Assembly: GCA_009801085.1 (NCBI GenBank)
Contig: VNWV01000001.1
Coordinates: forward strand, 2,852,001-2,916,000
Length of the DNA: 64,000 nt
DNA from: Lasiodiplodia sp. COLG20
Taxonomy: Eukaryota > Ascomycota > Dothideomycetes > Botryosphaeriales > Botryosphaeriaceae
Reading direction: 5' to 3'
The notes beneath the pieces were generated by a model. The model was not told where the DNA came from. It searched no databases and worked only from the letters and a program-made list of their open reading frames with translations. The position numbers and the translations under genes are program-made. Shown in pieces: positions 36,606-48,583 of the stretch (position 1 is the first letter of the stretch; the number at the start of each line of letters is the position of its first letter).

Positions 36606-37722
36606 GATTACGGCGAGTCGCAGGCGTTGCGATATTTTCTTGTCGAGAGGATCGGCTCTGCGAAACGTTCGGCGGCGGCCAAAGCGGCGCGCACTTTTCG
36701 CTCGGCTGCATCTCCGCTGCCGATTCTACGTCACACAGCTGCCCTCACCCGGCGCAGTCAGGCACGCTTCTGACCGACAGTGCAACAACTATTTCCAAAT
36801 GACCACCCTGCAGCTTCATGGAGTATTTACCGCTCTTTGGCATCCACATGAGCTCTCCGTTTCACCACTGCTGAGATAGTACCAGCAGACCCAAAGGCCG
36901 CGCAAGGACCACCTAAGCAGGCGGGGGCGTCCCGAGCGATCTCTGGCGGGCACCACACCCGCGCCCACGCCTTGATCTCACGTCCTCTCGTTGGACGGCG
37001 CACTGCAAACGTGCGCGTGGGCTGGACAAGCACTTGCCTCGCACATGGCTGCCCGCGCATCGCGTTCCCACTATCGGCTTCCCACCGGCCAGACATGAAT
37101 TATGGAGCGCGCACGTTGCCGCCCTGCTCCCGCCGCAACCATGCGTGCTTGCCCGGCCAGCTGATCTCTTGCCTCTAGCTGTGCTCTCCGGCCTCTATAG
37201 TCCGCTTTTCTTGGATCATCTCACCGGCGGTTTCACCGAAGGCAACGCAACAGGATTTATAGCGAGGGAAACCACCGCGTCGAGCAGCTGGGACCTTCCA
37301 CTCACATGCCAAACATTCTTTCAGCTTATTGCGTGCTTTTCTCCTGTTATAGCAACCGCTAGGGCACCCACTTCCGCTAGCGGCACAGGTCGCTATTATT
37401 TTCGAGGCTGAGCAAATCGTGTGGTTTCTTGGGTACGCCAGAGCGCTCTCGGTCAGCCACAGCGCCGGACCTTACGCCCTGTCGGAGCAAGTCCTCAAGT
37501 TGCGGTTAAAGCACTATTGTGGGCTGCGCTGAATCCGTATTCAGGACATTTAAGCAGTCGGTACGGACTCCATCCCAATTCTCTACAACTGAATGAAGCT
37601 TTTCCTCGAGGGTTCACTGACCTTGCACAGTCCCGACTCGGCATCCCGAACAGCGCGCTCGGACGGTCGGGAAACAGCCGGGGAGCCGGACAACGTCACC
37701 AGTGGAGCTTTGGCCGGGCACG
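36606..37722. other. Divergent intergenic region
   Basis: About 1.1 kb between the starts of the CCDC137-like gene (-) and the AIM6-like gene (+). Mixed composition. Short ORFs at 36604-36879 and 37034-37411 have no domain or splice support. A GTG at 37702 is in frame with the AIM6-like gene but is not used here. Confidence 0.4.
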
Positions 37723-39265
37723 ATGCTCCCTTCACCTTCGACACCGAGATCCACCCGCCGCGGCAATGAGCGCTTCGATCACATCATCCGCGAAGAGGTA
37801 GCAGCAGATCACCCGCACGACCCGCATACGTGGGATTTTAAGGGCGCAACTCCCGACTCCGTCTTTGCTCCGAGCTTCGGCGAGGGCTATGAGAAGCGGC
37901 AGCAGCAGCCCTTTTGGCGAAAAGCACTCATGGCGCTGCGGGAACGGCGGAATAGGGTCGCCGCTACAAATACTGCGGCTGACAACGAGGACCCGTCAAA
38001 TAATGAGAGGCTGGGCGGTGTCCGCTTCCACCAAAAGCACAGCCCCTCGTTATCAGTCTACAGGATCGCTCGCAAAATTGGCCTTGTTTTCCTCGTCATG
38101 CTTGTTTCCATCCTATGCTTCTTGTAAGTCTTTGCCATACCATAGTTCGGAGCTCACGGCTTATACTAACCCTACCAGCGGCATTGTTCATATAGTCAAC
38201 ATACTCATCAATCTGGGACCGATTTTCTACCAGGACGAAGCATACGATATTCGATCACGCTTGAGTAACTCTGGTTATGATAGCCCCTCTGATGTCACGC
38301 GCGGCATCCAGCCCCTGCCATGCCATAGCCACAATGATTATTGGCGGCGTCTCCCACTCTTCGAAGCTATTAGCTATGGGTGTGTAGGCGTTGAAGCTGA
38401 TGTGTGGCTATTTCCGGATCCATCGAGCGATCCAGAGCTTTACGTCGGCCACAACACCGCCGCACTCACTCCAAAACGTACCTTTCGCAGTCTCTACGTC
38501 GACCCAATCACCGAACTCCTGGACCGCACCAACTCTCCCGCCTCTCGATCTGTCTCTCATGAATCCGCGCCTGTACGACCGAATGGTATTTGGGACGCGG
38601 ACCCTTCACAGACTCTCGTCCTCCTTGTAGATTTCAAGAACGACGGTGAGAGCATTTGGCCCATTGTGCAAGACCATCTCGAGCCCCTTCGCTCCCGAGG
38701 CTATCTTACCTATTGGGATGGCAAGAACACTGTAGAGGGTCCGGTCACTGTTGTGGCTACTGGGAACGCTCCGTTCGATCTTCTAACCTCCAACTCGACG
38801 TACCGCGATATTTTCTACGACGCACCGCTGGACATGCTCTTTGAAGAGCCTGAACCTATTCCTGGAATTAGCCCGTCGCAGCTCGAGCTCTCTTATTTGA
38901 TAACCACTTCCTCCAGCAAAGAAAACACGCAGCTTCCCTCGGTCCCAAATGCGGATAGCTTCAACAGCAGCAACTCATACTATGCTTCTGTGTCGTACCC
39001 AAAGTCTGTTGGCCGAGCCCACTGGCTCAACGGTGAGCCTACTGCGCACCAGCTGCACTTAGTGCGTGGTCAGATCCGAGGTGCAAAAAGGAGAGGCCTC
39101 AAGCCACGATACTGGGGTACACCGAATTGGCCAATCGCCATACGCAACAAAATGTGGGAGGTGTTGGTTGAGGAGGGGGTTAGTTTTTTGAACGTCGACG
39201 ACTTGCAGGCCGCGGCGACTTGGGATTGGGAAACTAGACGACACAGGACGTGGTTCTGGCGATGA
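37723..39265 (+). CDS. AIM6: AIM6-like PLC-type phosphodiesterase, membrane-anchored
   Basis: Member of the fungal Aim6 (altered inheritance of mitochondria 6) family, with a PLC-like phosphodiesterase TIM-barrel fold. Exons 37723-38123 and 38179-39265 give 495 aa; the TT|GTAAGT donor and CCAG|C acceptor restore ILCFFGIVHIVNILINLG. That stretch (~115-150) is one strong membrane anchor. The N-terminal ~110 residues are hydrophilic. The catalytic domain begins PLPCHSHNDYWRRLPLFEAI (His-x-His-Asn-Asp motif), then CVGVEADVWL (metal-binding Glu/Asp) and LYVGHN. Later blocks include LVLLVDFKNDG, YLTYWDG, VVATGNAPF and PKSVGRAHWLNG, and the end is LNVDDLQAA. The substrate is unknown; in yeast, loss affects mitochondrial inheritance. 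The start is the first ATG; in-frame codons upstream are only GTG. Confidence 0.85.
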
Positions 39266-39503
39266 TTTGACGACCCTTCTATTTCCTATTCCCATTATTG
39301 ATACCAACTGCATGTAGCGATTCCCTACATTATTACATAGAAATCCGAATACCTGGCAACTCAAATGACTGCTATGCAGTAAGACGTAACTTGTACCAGA
39401 TTCATTTCTGGCTTTGATAGATGTGGGGCTATGAACACTGCGCTACGCAGGGTATAATGCAGAATGCATTAAAGGGAGATGTTCCAAGCTTTGTTGCTTA
39501 CGC

Positions 39504-40610
39504 TCACTTCAAACACAACACAGCCCTTTCTCCGAAATGTTTTTCCACGGTTCCCTCACTTCTGATCATGCTACCCAGCCACCTGCGCGCTCCTTCCACA
39601 CTCTTTGCTCCAAACTTGACGAGCACAGCTCCGCGCACGGCTGCCGCTGTCCACAACACTCCATCATCCGCCTCTTGCCGCAATCTCTCAGACCTCCACG
39701 CCTCTTGTAGCGTTAGCTCTTGGTGTTCATCCGCGGTTGCGCTATGCCACTTCTTCGCACCAATCCTCGGCATGGCCTGGAACTCATCTAGGAAAAACTT
39801 TCCAAGCAAGTCAAATAGGCCGCCATACAATATCAGCGTCCCAAATGCGGCAAGCTCATCCATACGTCTAACAATTGTCCCCGCCGCAGCTGCCCCATCT
39901 CCACTTTCATTATTCAGAATCACATTATCCCTCAACAGCAGCCGTCCCGTCTCGGCACCGTCCCAGTCTTTAGGCTCAAGTTCCGCCCCATGCGGGGCCA
40001 GCCACACCTCATTCCGACTCGTGTACTCGTAGCAATCCCAGTGCTCGCCGCGCGCGGACCGGCCCTCGCTCACCCAGTCCAGCACGCACAAGCTTCCAGG
40101 CCCCGACCCCTTCCCACCCTCCGAAGCCTCGCCAGAAGGCGGCGATTGCAACACGACATACCGCTGCTTCTGCACGAAGCCGCTCTCGGCGAACGGTTGG
40201 ACGGGGTCGGGCAGGAAGCACAGCGCGGCGCCGGGCGCAATGCGCACGTCGGTCGTCTGGCCGCAGCGGAAGCGGCGCTCGGGGCTCGGCGCCTTGAAGA
40301 TCTTGGTGCTACCCTGCGTGAGCAGACAGAGGCGGGTGGTGGGGGCGAGCGCGACGCGCAGCGTAACGGCGTCGCCTGCGACAAGACCGCCGCCATACGT
40401 CAGCACGAAGACGGTGTGCACGACATGCTGCGTGCGCGGCTCGTCCGCCAGCGGGGAGTTGGGCGCAATAGCTGCCGGCTCTGGCGCGATCAGCTTGAGC
40501 GGGTATTGGTAGGTCACAGTGCGGAGCACTGGAGTCGAAGGTGGGAGGAGGGACAGCACGATCGAGCCGTGGCCGGGCCGCGAGGTCGAGGGCGCGAAAG
40601 GGTTGTTCAT
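39504..40610 (-). CDS. ureD: Urease accessory protein UreD
   Basis: Chaperone that, with UreF and UreG, delivers nickel to apo-urease in the cytosol. Single exon of 368 aa with an ATG at 40610, a normal length for fungal UreD. Family blocks are in order: TYQYPLKLI near residue 35, VHTVFVLTYGGGLVAGDAV, LLTQGSTKIF (the QGSTK signature), ALCFLPDPVQPFAESGFVQ (the P-D-P-x-x-x-F/Y block) and LVLLDW-like CVLDWVSEGR. The C-terminal half has RLLLRDNVIL, ILYGGLFDLL and AVLVKFGAKS. Nothing looks truncated. Urease and the other accessory genes are not in this window, as expected for dispersed fungal urease genes. The gene is divergent from the cohesin gene, with about 550 bases between starts. Confidence 0.93.
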   Translation of the reverse strand: MNNPFAPSTSRPGHGSIVLSLLPPSTPVLRTVTYQYPLKLIAPEPAAIAPNSPLADEPRTQHVVHTVFVLTYGGGLVAGDAVTLRVALAPTTRLCLLTQGSTKIFKAPSPERRFRCGQTTDVRIAPGAALCFLPDPVQPFAESGFVQKQRYVVLQSPPSGEASEGGKGSGPGSLCVLDWVSEGRSARGEHWDCYEYTSRNEVWLAPHGAELEPKDWDGAETGRLLLRDNVILNNESGDGAAAAGTIVRRMDELAAFGTLILYGGLFDLLGKFFLDEFQAMPRIGAKKWHSATADEHQELTLQEAWRSERLRQEADDGVLWTAAAVRGAVLVKFGAKSVEGARRWLGSMIRSEGTVEKHFGERAVLCLK

Positions 40611-41161
40611 TTTGGACAGATTATAGAGGAATCATATCATGATGGACGATGGACGGAGGCTTTAGGGTCGGGCCAAGTCGATAACCCCAGTTGCGACGTG
40701 CGGGGAGCTTCCGGTTGCTTGGATCGCAGGCATGGTGGTGATGGAAAGCGGAGGTGGAGGGGCAAGCAATTCGAAGCAATTGGCCAATAGCCAATGAGCT
40801 TTGGTGGACTGCTCGCTGCGGCCTGGCACGAGCCAGCCAAGGCCTTGCCTCCGCCGTCGACCGCAACGCGTCTCCCATCAACACCGCCGAATCTGCGCGC
40901 GTCCGATGCTGCGACGCTGACCATCCCAGCATCCGCCCGCGTCAAAGCAGCCACCCCTCCGCCAACCCGCCCGACGCCCCTTACTCATCGCGTCCGTACA
41001 GCTGCTCTCCAAGGCCGCGCATCGCGACGCGTTCGGCCCTATTTATCTCTTGCTGGTTCCACCCGTCCCAAGCTTGGCTGCGCCGTGCTCGCCTCCCCTC
41101 CTCTTAATTATCTCGTCCGACCTTCTGCGCGACACCACTCCTTCGCTCCTCACTCCCTCCC
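40611..41161. other. Shared divergent promoter ureD / PSC3
   Basis: About 0.55 kb between the two starts. The half nearer PSC3 is C-rich (CCCGCCC and CCTCC runs). ATCATATCATGATGG next to ureD contains GATA cores on both strands, which could be nitrogen-regulator sites (inference only). Confidence 0.4.
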
Positions 41162-44100
41162 ATGCCCGCGCGCCTGTCCAGCATGGAACCTGCGTCGCCC
41201 GATGCCGACGCGCAGCAAACGCGCTCCTCCCCCGCCGACAACACCGAGACCACCGCGACCACGCGCCGCAAATCCGGACGCGTGACCAGGAAGCCCGAGA
41301 CCATCTATTCGTCCGCGGCCACGCCCGCGACGAAGCGCAAACGTGGCGCCGACCGCCAGGCCGATGCGAGCGACGATGACGACCCGGAGGACGACGACGA
41401 GGATGACGAGGACGAGAGCAGCGAGAGCGACGCCGATGACGAGGAGCTGCGCGACAAACGGCGCAAGAAGAAGCGCCAGTCGGCCGCCAAGGCGAAGGCG
41501 ACGCCTCAACGGAAGCCGGCCGCGAAGAAGAGCAAGCCCAATGGCGACACGTTGAGCTTGGCCATCCGCCCGGCGGCGAAGACGAAGAAGCCGCGCAAGC
41601 CTCGCCCGAGCAAGGTCGCCGCGGCCGAGGAGGTCGGTGGTCTTTACGGTACGCGCTTCTGGTCTTATTGCTGCTGCACTGCCGTGTGCTGACGTAATCG
41701 TGGTATTAGGTGAGGTGTTTGCTGGCAACCAGAGCCTGAATGATGTCGCAGCGAAGTGGGTCCAGAGATTCGGCGAGCACAATGCGGAAGAAATGGCCGA
41801 GCTTGTCAACTTCGTCTTGAAATCCTCAGGCTGTGACCTGAAGATTGAGGTGCACGATGTTCAGGACCCGGATAGCGTGCCTAGCAAGCTTGGAGATATA
41901 CAAGAGGAGTATCAAGCAGTGGGTTCCGCCAAATGAGCTAATGTTCAATGGCCAATGGCTGACAACCATGCAGCAAGACATCGTTGAATACCCTTTGATT
42001 CAGAAGGGCAAGGGCTCGGCGAACTTTCGTCATAACCTGATCGACTTCTTCACGGCTCTTGTCGAGACCCTTGCCGAGTCCGAACTCCTCTGGACGGATC
42101 CCACCATCATTGAAAACATTGACCTCTGGGTTAACACCATGTCTTCAGCCAATAGCCGTCCATTTCGCCACACTGCAACTGTTGTGTCCGTAACCGTTAT
42201 AAGCGCACTATGTGCAGTTGGAGGAAAGCTCATTGAGGCCAATGCGAAAGCGATGAGGCTGAAAGAGACAGAGGCTAAAAAGTCTGGCAAGAACAAGGCG
42301 AGATTAGCCGAGATGGATAAAAAGATTGAGGCAGGCAATGAAAGGTTGGAGTTGCTAAACAGTATGATCAAGAACTCGTTCGACGAGGTGTTCATTCACA
42401 GATACCGCGATGTCGATCCAAGGATACGAGCCGAATGTGTCACTGGACTCGGCAACTGGATCATAACCTACCCCGACAATTTCTTCGATGGCCAACACCT
42501 CAGGTATCTTGGATGGGTTCTCTCCGACGCCCACGCGCCTACCAGGTTGGAGGTTGTGAGGCAGCTGCAGAGGCTATTTGAAGATACTGACAAGCTTGGT
42601 GGACTGAGGACATTCACGGAGAGATTCCGCTCACGAATCGTGGAGATGGCAACACAGGATGCGGACGCCCATGTCCGTGCCGCCAGTGTGGACCTTCTCG
42701 ACCTGCTTCGCCAGGCCGGCTTGATTGAGCCGGCCGACGTGGATTCTGTGGGAAGGCTCATATTCGATGCTGATCCCCGCGTGCGAAAAGCTGTCGTCGA
42801 ATTCTTTGCCGAAAACATCGCCGAGATCACTGAACAGAGGATCGATGAACTCGGTGGTAAGGAAGCACTGGATGAAGCATTGGAAGGAGACGAAGATTAT
42901 GAACACCCCAGGCTGGAGTGGCTCAAGCTGAAGTCCTTGGTGGAGTCGTTATCCGCTTACGATGAGGAGGATCAATCCCTGCCTAGCCAGATTGAGCGGG
43001 TGCCCATGTCGAATAGCTATATGCTGGTCGCAGGCGGCATGGAATCACGAATTTGCGTGGCTGCGGAAGCGCTGTACGACGACATCCCTGAGATTCAGGA
43101 ATGGGAGGTGATAGCTGGCTATCTTCTCTTCGACCACTCGCAGTCTGCGGCAGGCGCCCAGCAGAACGGCGCGGCAGACGATCCTGAGACCCTGCTGAAA
43201 GAGGAATGCAAGCTGAACGAGAAGGAAGAGATTGTCCTCTTGGACATTCTCAATGCATCGGTAAAGCTCAAGCTCACGCGCGCCGTGGAAGCCGGAAAGG
43301 ATAAGAAGAAGAACAAGCGCGAAAAGCAAGAATTGGAAGAAGAACAAGATGTCGCCGCACGTCATCTTGCTACTCTCATCCCTCGTCTTCTAAACAAGTT
43401 TGGCGCTGTGCCTGATGCTGCCTCCGCAGTACTGCGCCTGGAACATGTTCTGAACCTTGATGTGTTCCAGGAGCTCCGTCAGGATTCAACTACCTACTCA
43501 AAATTGCTGGACGACATCAACAAGCAATTCTTGAGCCATGGCAGCGAGGCTGTACTCGTAGAAGCAAGTCGCGCGCTGCTGCATGCTAAGAGTTATGAGG
43601 AGCTGAGCGAGATTACAGAGGGCAAGTTGCAAGCTCTTTGGGAAGACACAGTTACGGCATTACACGCTCTAAAGAAGGGCAAGGGTCTGATGATGCGCGG
43701 AAACCTCAGCGCAAATGTGCTGTCTGCTATTTCCAACACCGTACTCCGTATATCAAAACTGGCCAGCATATCTGACTGTACCGAACCTTTGGAAGCACCT
43801 CCTCCAGCAACCACGGCAAAGAAACAGAGAAGCAGGAAGAGCCAAGATGCAAACCCGGCTGAGAACGCCATTGCCATCCTCACCGAGCTGCTTCACCGTG
43901 GTGTCCCCAACTCTTCAACAGACACCTCGCTTTCCGCATTGGAAGACGCTGTGGTTGCAAATTCTGCTCGATCACTGCTGTTTTACTTCATGTGGAAGGT
44001 CCGCTCGTGGGAGCAGTCAATCATCACCACCGGCACCGTGCCACCCGAGGACGTTGAGGCAATCGCAGAGCGCCGCGACGGCTGCGTCGCTGCGCTCGAG

Positions 44101-45027
44101 GAAGTCATCCGCAAGCGCCAGGGCGCCGACGAGCTACGTTTAGCAGCTGCAGGCGTGCTACTGGACCTTAGCACACTCTTCACCACGCTCCGCGATGCGC
44201 AAGCCAAGCGTGACGCGAAGCGCAATCGCGATAAAGCCGCCGCAGCCACCAATGGCAACGCTGCTGCGGATATGGAGGTCGACGAAGATGAATCTCACGA
44301 CGACTTCATGGCGCTGCTTCTTGAACTCAGCACGGACACGCAAAAGGCACTGCTCCAGCTCCTCGCCGCCGCGGAAAAACACTTTGCCAAGAAATCGCAC
44401 CGCAATATTGACGTCGCCGACGATGACGATCCCATCGACGTTGACGATGATCCGGAGAGTTCAGATGATGAGGAGGATGCGGAAGACGAGGAAGGCGCTA
44501 ACGGTGCGGTGAGCGCTCAGGAGGTTTTGTTTGCGGAGCAGCGCCTCTGTGAGCTGGCGTCCAAGCTCGTGCTCGCCATCCTGGGCGGCGTGGTCGACGG
44601 ACCTGGCGACGACGAAGATGAGGAAGAGGCGGATAGAGATGACAGCGGCTCCGGCCCCGTGCGCAAGCGCCTCGAGCGCAACAAGAACAAGCTCGGACCG
44701 AACTTCAAGGAGGTGCTGGCGTACCTGGACGCCGGGACGGAGAAGGGACCGAAGAAGGGGAGGGGCGCGAGGGCGAAGAATAGGAGCGTCAGCGCGCCTC
44801 CGAACGCGCAGAAGAGCGGTGGTGGTAAGAAGAGCGAGAAGAGCAACGAGTTTGTGGGAGACGAGACGGATGAGGAAGATGAGGAAGAGCATCATGACGA
44901 GGAAGAGGAACTGAGGAGGGAGGGCCTGGTCGAGGATCCGGACCAGGAGATGGAGGATGAGGGCGAGAAGGAAGGTGATGGCAATGCAGCTCAGGAGGCG
45001 GAGGAGGAGAGTGTGATTGGCGACTGA
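41162..45027 (+). CDS. PSC3: Cohesin subunit Psc3/Scc3 (STAG family)
   Basis: HEAT-repeat subunit of the cohesin ring that binds the kleisin Scc1/Rad21 and DNA and regulates loading and release. Exons 41162-41648, 41710-41918 and 41974-45027 give 1249 aa; all junctions are in phase. The N-terminus (~1-155) is disordered, with RRKSGRVTRKPETIY, an acidic DDDDPEDDDEDDEDE run and basic runs. The STAG domain begins near 230 (QQDIVEYPLIQKGKGSANFR, WTDPTIIENIDLWVNTM). The stromalin conservative domain starts ~371 (VFIHRYRDVDPRIRAECVTG, then GWVLSDAHAPTRLEVVRQLQ). HEAT-like repeats follow. The C-tail is strongly acidic with KR patches. A second Met eight codons in (MEPASP) is a possible alternative start. 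Confidence 0.94.
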
Positions 45028-45663
45028 AATGGCTGGAAAATGCATGGGACACGTTTGGCGTGTCGCTTCTCTTAGTTGATTATTTTTTCTCCCTCGCCCC
45101 CGGCTTCGAGTCGTATTTCGGTCAAGAGTGGTGGTGAGAGCGAGGTTGGTGGTTCATGGGAGCGATGGAGTGGTGGGCGTATGGAATTGCTTCCTTCATA
45201 TGGCTCTCGGGGTGGTTCTTCTTCTTCTAGTATTTGCTTTCGGAGCTGTTTTTACAAGAGCTCAAAGAGTGGAGAGAATGGAAACGATGTGAGGTGTGAT
45301 GGGTGGCTTCGTCATCACTGAGACCGTTCTAATGAACATGATTTCAAAATGCTATCGTTCCGCGGTATATCAACCCGTAACAGCTCAGAGTGAACCAATT
45401 GTTGGGTCTTTGAGTAAACATCCAAGTGGTGCTATGTCATCCATGTTAGACGTTCTCACCCATCCACGGGGAACAATCTCGTTACTTGTCCCATTCTTTC
45501 CCAGCAACGAATCTGCACCTAGCCCTCCCACTATCACCATTTAATTGAAAATCAATGTACATAACAGTAACAAACATATGTAATAACTTCGAATAAATAG
45601 CAGCGGCTCTTGCGTGGCTCGTATCATTGTGGTGATCGCTATCGTTCCTCATCCCGCTTCCAA
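45028..45663. other. Convergent intergenic region
   Basis: About 0.64 kb between the 3' ends of PSC3 and the methyltransferase gene. T-rich and AT-rich sequence consistent with two terminators. No gene seen. Confidence 0.45.
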
Positions 45664-47060
45664 CTATTCCGCATCAAGCGGCTTCTGCCCATAGACAACA
45701 TGCCTATAATTTCGTGAGCAACAGAGCAACGCCATATTCTTCGATAATTCAACTCACATATCGTGCTGAGAATGGATGGAGCGGTTCTTCAGCTCCTTCT
45801 TGACGTGCGCGACGTGCACCTCGACCTCTTCTTTCTTCCACCCCCTGGTCCCAGTCAAGAGCCTCATCGAGAAGCCCTCCAGGCCATCCAAAAAGTTGGC
45901 CAGATTGAACAAGCCGACTTCCTTCTACAAGAGGCCAACAAAGGCCACGTCAGTCAAAACAGTCCGCAGCCCAATTTTTCAACCCCACTCTTTCCTCCCC
46001 GGCCTCTTTTTCAAGCACAGACAAAAATTGGCACGAGAAAGGGGAAAGACGGAAGGAAAAAAAAGGAGGCAGCACTCACCAGCATCTTATCTTTGGGCCA
46101 CGAGCCAATCGGACACGGGAAGAGCTCGTCCCGAACGTCGGCGAAGCCGGCTTCTTTCAGCCAACCGGCCAGCTTCGTCGCGGGCTCTGGCTCGATGCCG
46201 AGCGAGCGCATGCCCTCGGCTGACTCGCGCAGGTAGCGGTTGAGGTATGAGTTTTTCTCGTCCAGCGAGCCGTCGGTCGAGTAGGCGTGCATGTTGAACT
46301 CCTTCACCTCGAGCCAGCCGCCGGGCTTGAGGAACCTGTTGTTTTATTTTTTTAGACCCTCGCCAGTGGGAACACAAAATAAATCGTGATGGCTAGGCGG
46401 AAGGTACATAGAAAATACAGCTTACTTGTAACAGTTAGAGATCAGCTTAGGCCAGTCGCGGATCGAGCCCACGAGGTAGCGAGCGTGGATGAAGTCGAAC
46501 TTCTGCGTATAGGTCCATACATCCTCCATGTCATCGACCTCGAAGCGGACATTGGGCGGCACGAAGCTGGGCTGGATCGGGCTGAGGTCATTTCCGAGGA
46601 TGCGTGCGGACTCGTACTCATCGCCTACAAATCGGCCTTTGTTTAGCCTTCTTTGCAGTCACGACCATTGCTTGAGCCCCCTTACCCATGTGAATCGCCC
46701 AGATACCGGTGCCCGTGCCTAGATCCAAGACCTCCTGGACATTGGGAGAAATGGGGGCCAAGTGCAACTTTCCGCCGATGCGGAGAGTGATGCAGTGATG
46801 GCACAGGTCTAAGCGGTCTTTCTCATCCTACACTTGTTCGTCAGGATGGCCTCCACGTGTCACACGTAAAAGTATCTACAAACCTCATCATTTGGGGCGA
46901 GGTAAACTGGAACATTCGGATCAGCAACACGATTCAGTTTCGTTCCCAAATATTGGCCGACATACGCCCTTTCTTGTAACTGTGGTATCTGCGACCATTT
47001 TCGTACTCGTAATCTGTGATTGACGAGCTCAAAGAGGACGTGCTCGGGCTTTGTAATCAT
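45664..47060 (-). CDS. LaeA-like SAM-dependent methyltransferase
   Basis: Class I methyltransferase of the fungal LaeA/TAM group. Six exons on the minus strand: 47060-46884, 46827-46686, 46624-46426, 46335-46080, 45924-45758 and 45703-45664, giving 326 aa; every phase matches. Motif I is VLDLGTGTGIWAIHMG, split across an exon end. Then come DLSPIQPSFVPPNVRFEVDD (motif II region, PxxVxFxxDD), FDFIHARYLVGSIRDWPKL (post-II, HxR) and FLKPGGWLEVKEF (motif III). The C-terminal exon is only 40 nt, encoding MHVVYGQKPLDAE, the last part of a typical YxxYGQKP ending. LaeA relatives are methyltransferases with regulatory or secondary-metabolite roles, but most paralogues have no known substrate. No biosynthetic cluster surrounds it. 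The downstream neighbour is a sugar transporter. Confidence 0.88.
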
Positions 47061-48583
47061 TGTCAGGATTCATTGGCTTTTATACACAACAGTATTGGCG
47101 TGTGTGCACTAGCGGTATTCGGAAGGGGTAGTGCTTTGTGGATGCAAAAAACGCACAGATCGCTTTCGTAAGAGGATTCCGTATCGTCGTTATACTATTA
47201 ATGTTTACCAGTCTAAGAAAGTGGCCACATATTTCGAGTGATGTTCAGAAGCACTTTATGTGCTATCGTACCTCTTCCGCCTCAATCTGCGGAGGTTGAG
47301 GCTCCTCTGTGGGCGGGCACATGATTGTCTAGAAGCCGACGCTTGCGCAGGGACCAATTGATAGCGTGGGAAAAAGAAAAGAAGACGCAGTATGTCAAGG
47401 GGGTGTCAAAGTACGCAGTCTGACGTTTTTATCGAACGTCTCGCCGTCTTCGCTGTGCCGCAGTCGCTTAGCTGGCAGTTTCCGGGCCCACCGGGGGGTG
47501 CCATTTATGGCAGGTACGATTGGTGATCTTCACCCAAAACTAAGTTTTTGGCTTACAGGCGCTCGTTTACAGCTACGCGATGGTGTCTTGGTATGGTCTG
47601 GACCGATTCAGCCAAGCAAGCCGAGGGCTCGCCACGTGATTTAATGATAGGTGATAAAGAGCAGTTGTCCTAGTTGCTTGTTGCACCCCTCTTTTGTGAT
47701 GCACACCGATATTGTTTGCCTGGCTGCCTGATCGGACGTCTGCTGCCAGTCTACGTCAACTTTTGTTTCATCTGCGGACCCCTCATCACAAGCTCGGGGC
47801 GGCAAGCGCGCATTTTTCACGGCAATGGACTGCGGGTACCGGGAATAATACACATCATGCCACCAAATGACACTCTGTTCGAAAGGTGGTCCAATTGTCG
47901 TTGGGAGCGGGGCCCCTCAACACCATGCCAAGTATCCCGGGTCTAGCGACGCCCACCGCGGCGACAATAACGTCTCAACAGATATGAAGGAACACAGCGA
48001 TGGAATTCACAATTGCCCAGGATGCATCAAAAAATATGCAGCTTCAGACTTGAAGCCTTTTACTATGTAGCTTTGGTACTTATCTGCCACGTTCTGGATT
48101 GTGTCAATGCTGATCGCATGCCTTTTTTTTTTTTTCGTATCGCAATACGGCCAGCCTAATTATCAAAAATCAGTGCCACACAATTATCATCACAAGTCTC
48201 AGCAGTTTCAAACCAATATGCACACTAGTTCTCGCTCACAGTACTTTTTTATTCTCAATTGCTCCATCATTATTCTTCGTAATCAGCACTCCATTTCCTT
48301 TCAAACCCTGCCATCAACAAGCGACCTTGTTGATGTGAGCAGCGTCATGACGCCACCCACGCGTTCCAGTCGAATAAAAAGAACGACTCAAGAGTAAGAA
48401 ACGCAGAGGCGCCGCCGATCGCTCGGTCAATGGACAAAGCGACCACGGACCTCTTCGGCAGGTAAGGAAGGACACCCAGAGCTCAACTCCCAACCATATA
48501 CGTACAATCGCATCATCTATGAGGTATAAAACGGCAAGGAAAAAGAAAAACATCATCACAACAAAACTTTTTTGTTTGTTTCA
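47061..48583. other. Intergenic between the methyltransferase start and sugar transporter stop
   Basis: About 1.5 kb. The end near 47060 should carry the methyltransferase promoter, the end near 48584 the transporter terminator. A T-run lies at about 48123-48135. The region 48100-48400 is AT-rich. Short ORFs here have no domain. Confidence 0.4.
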
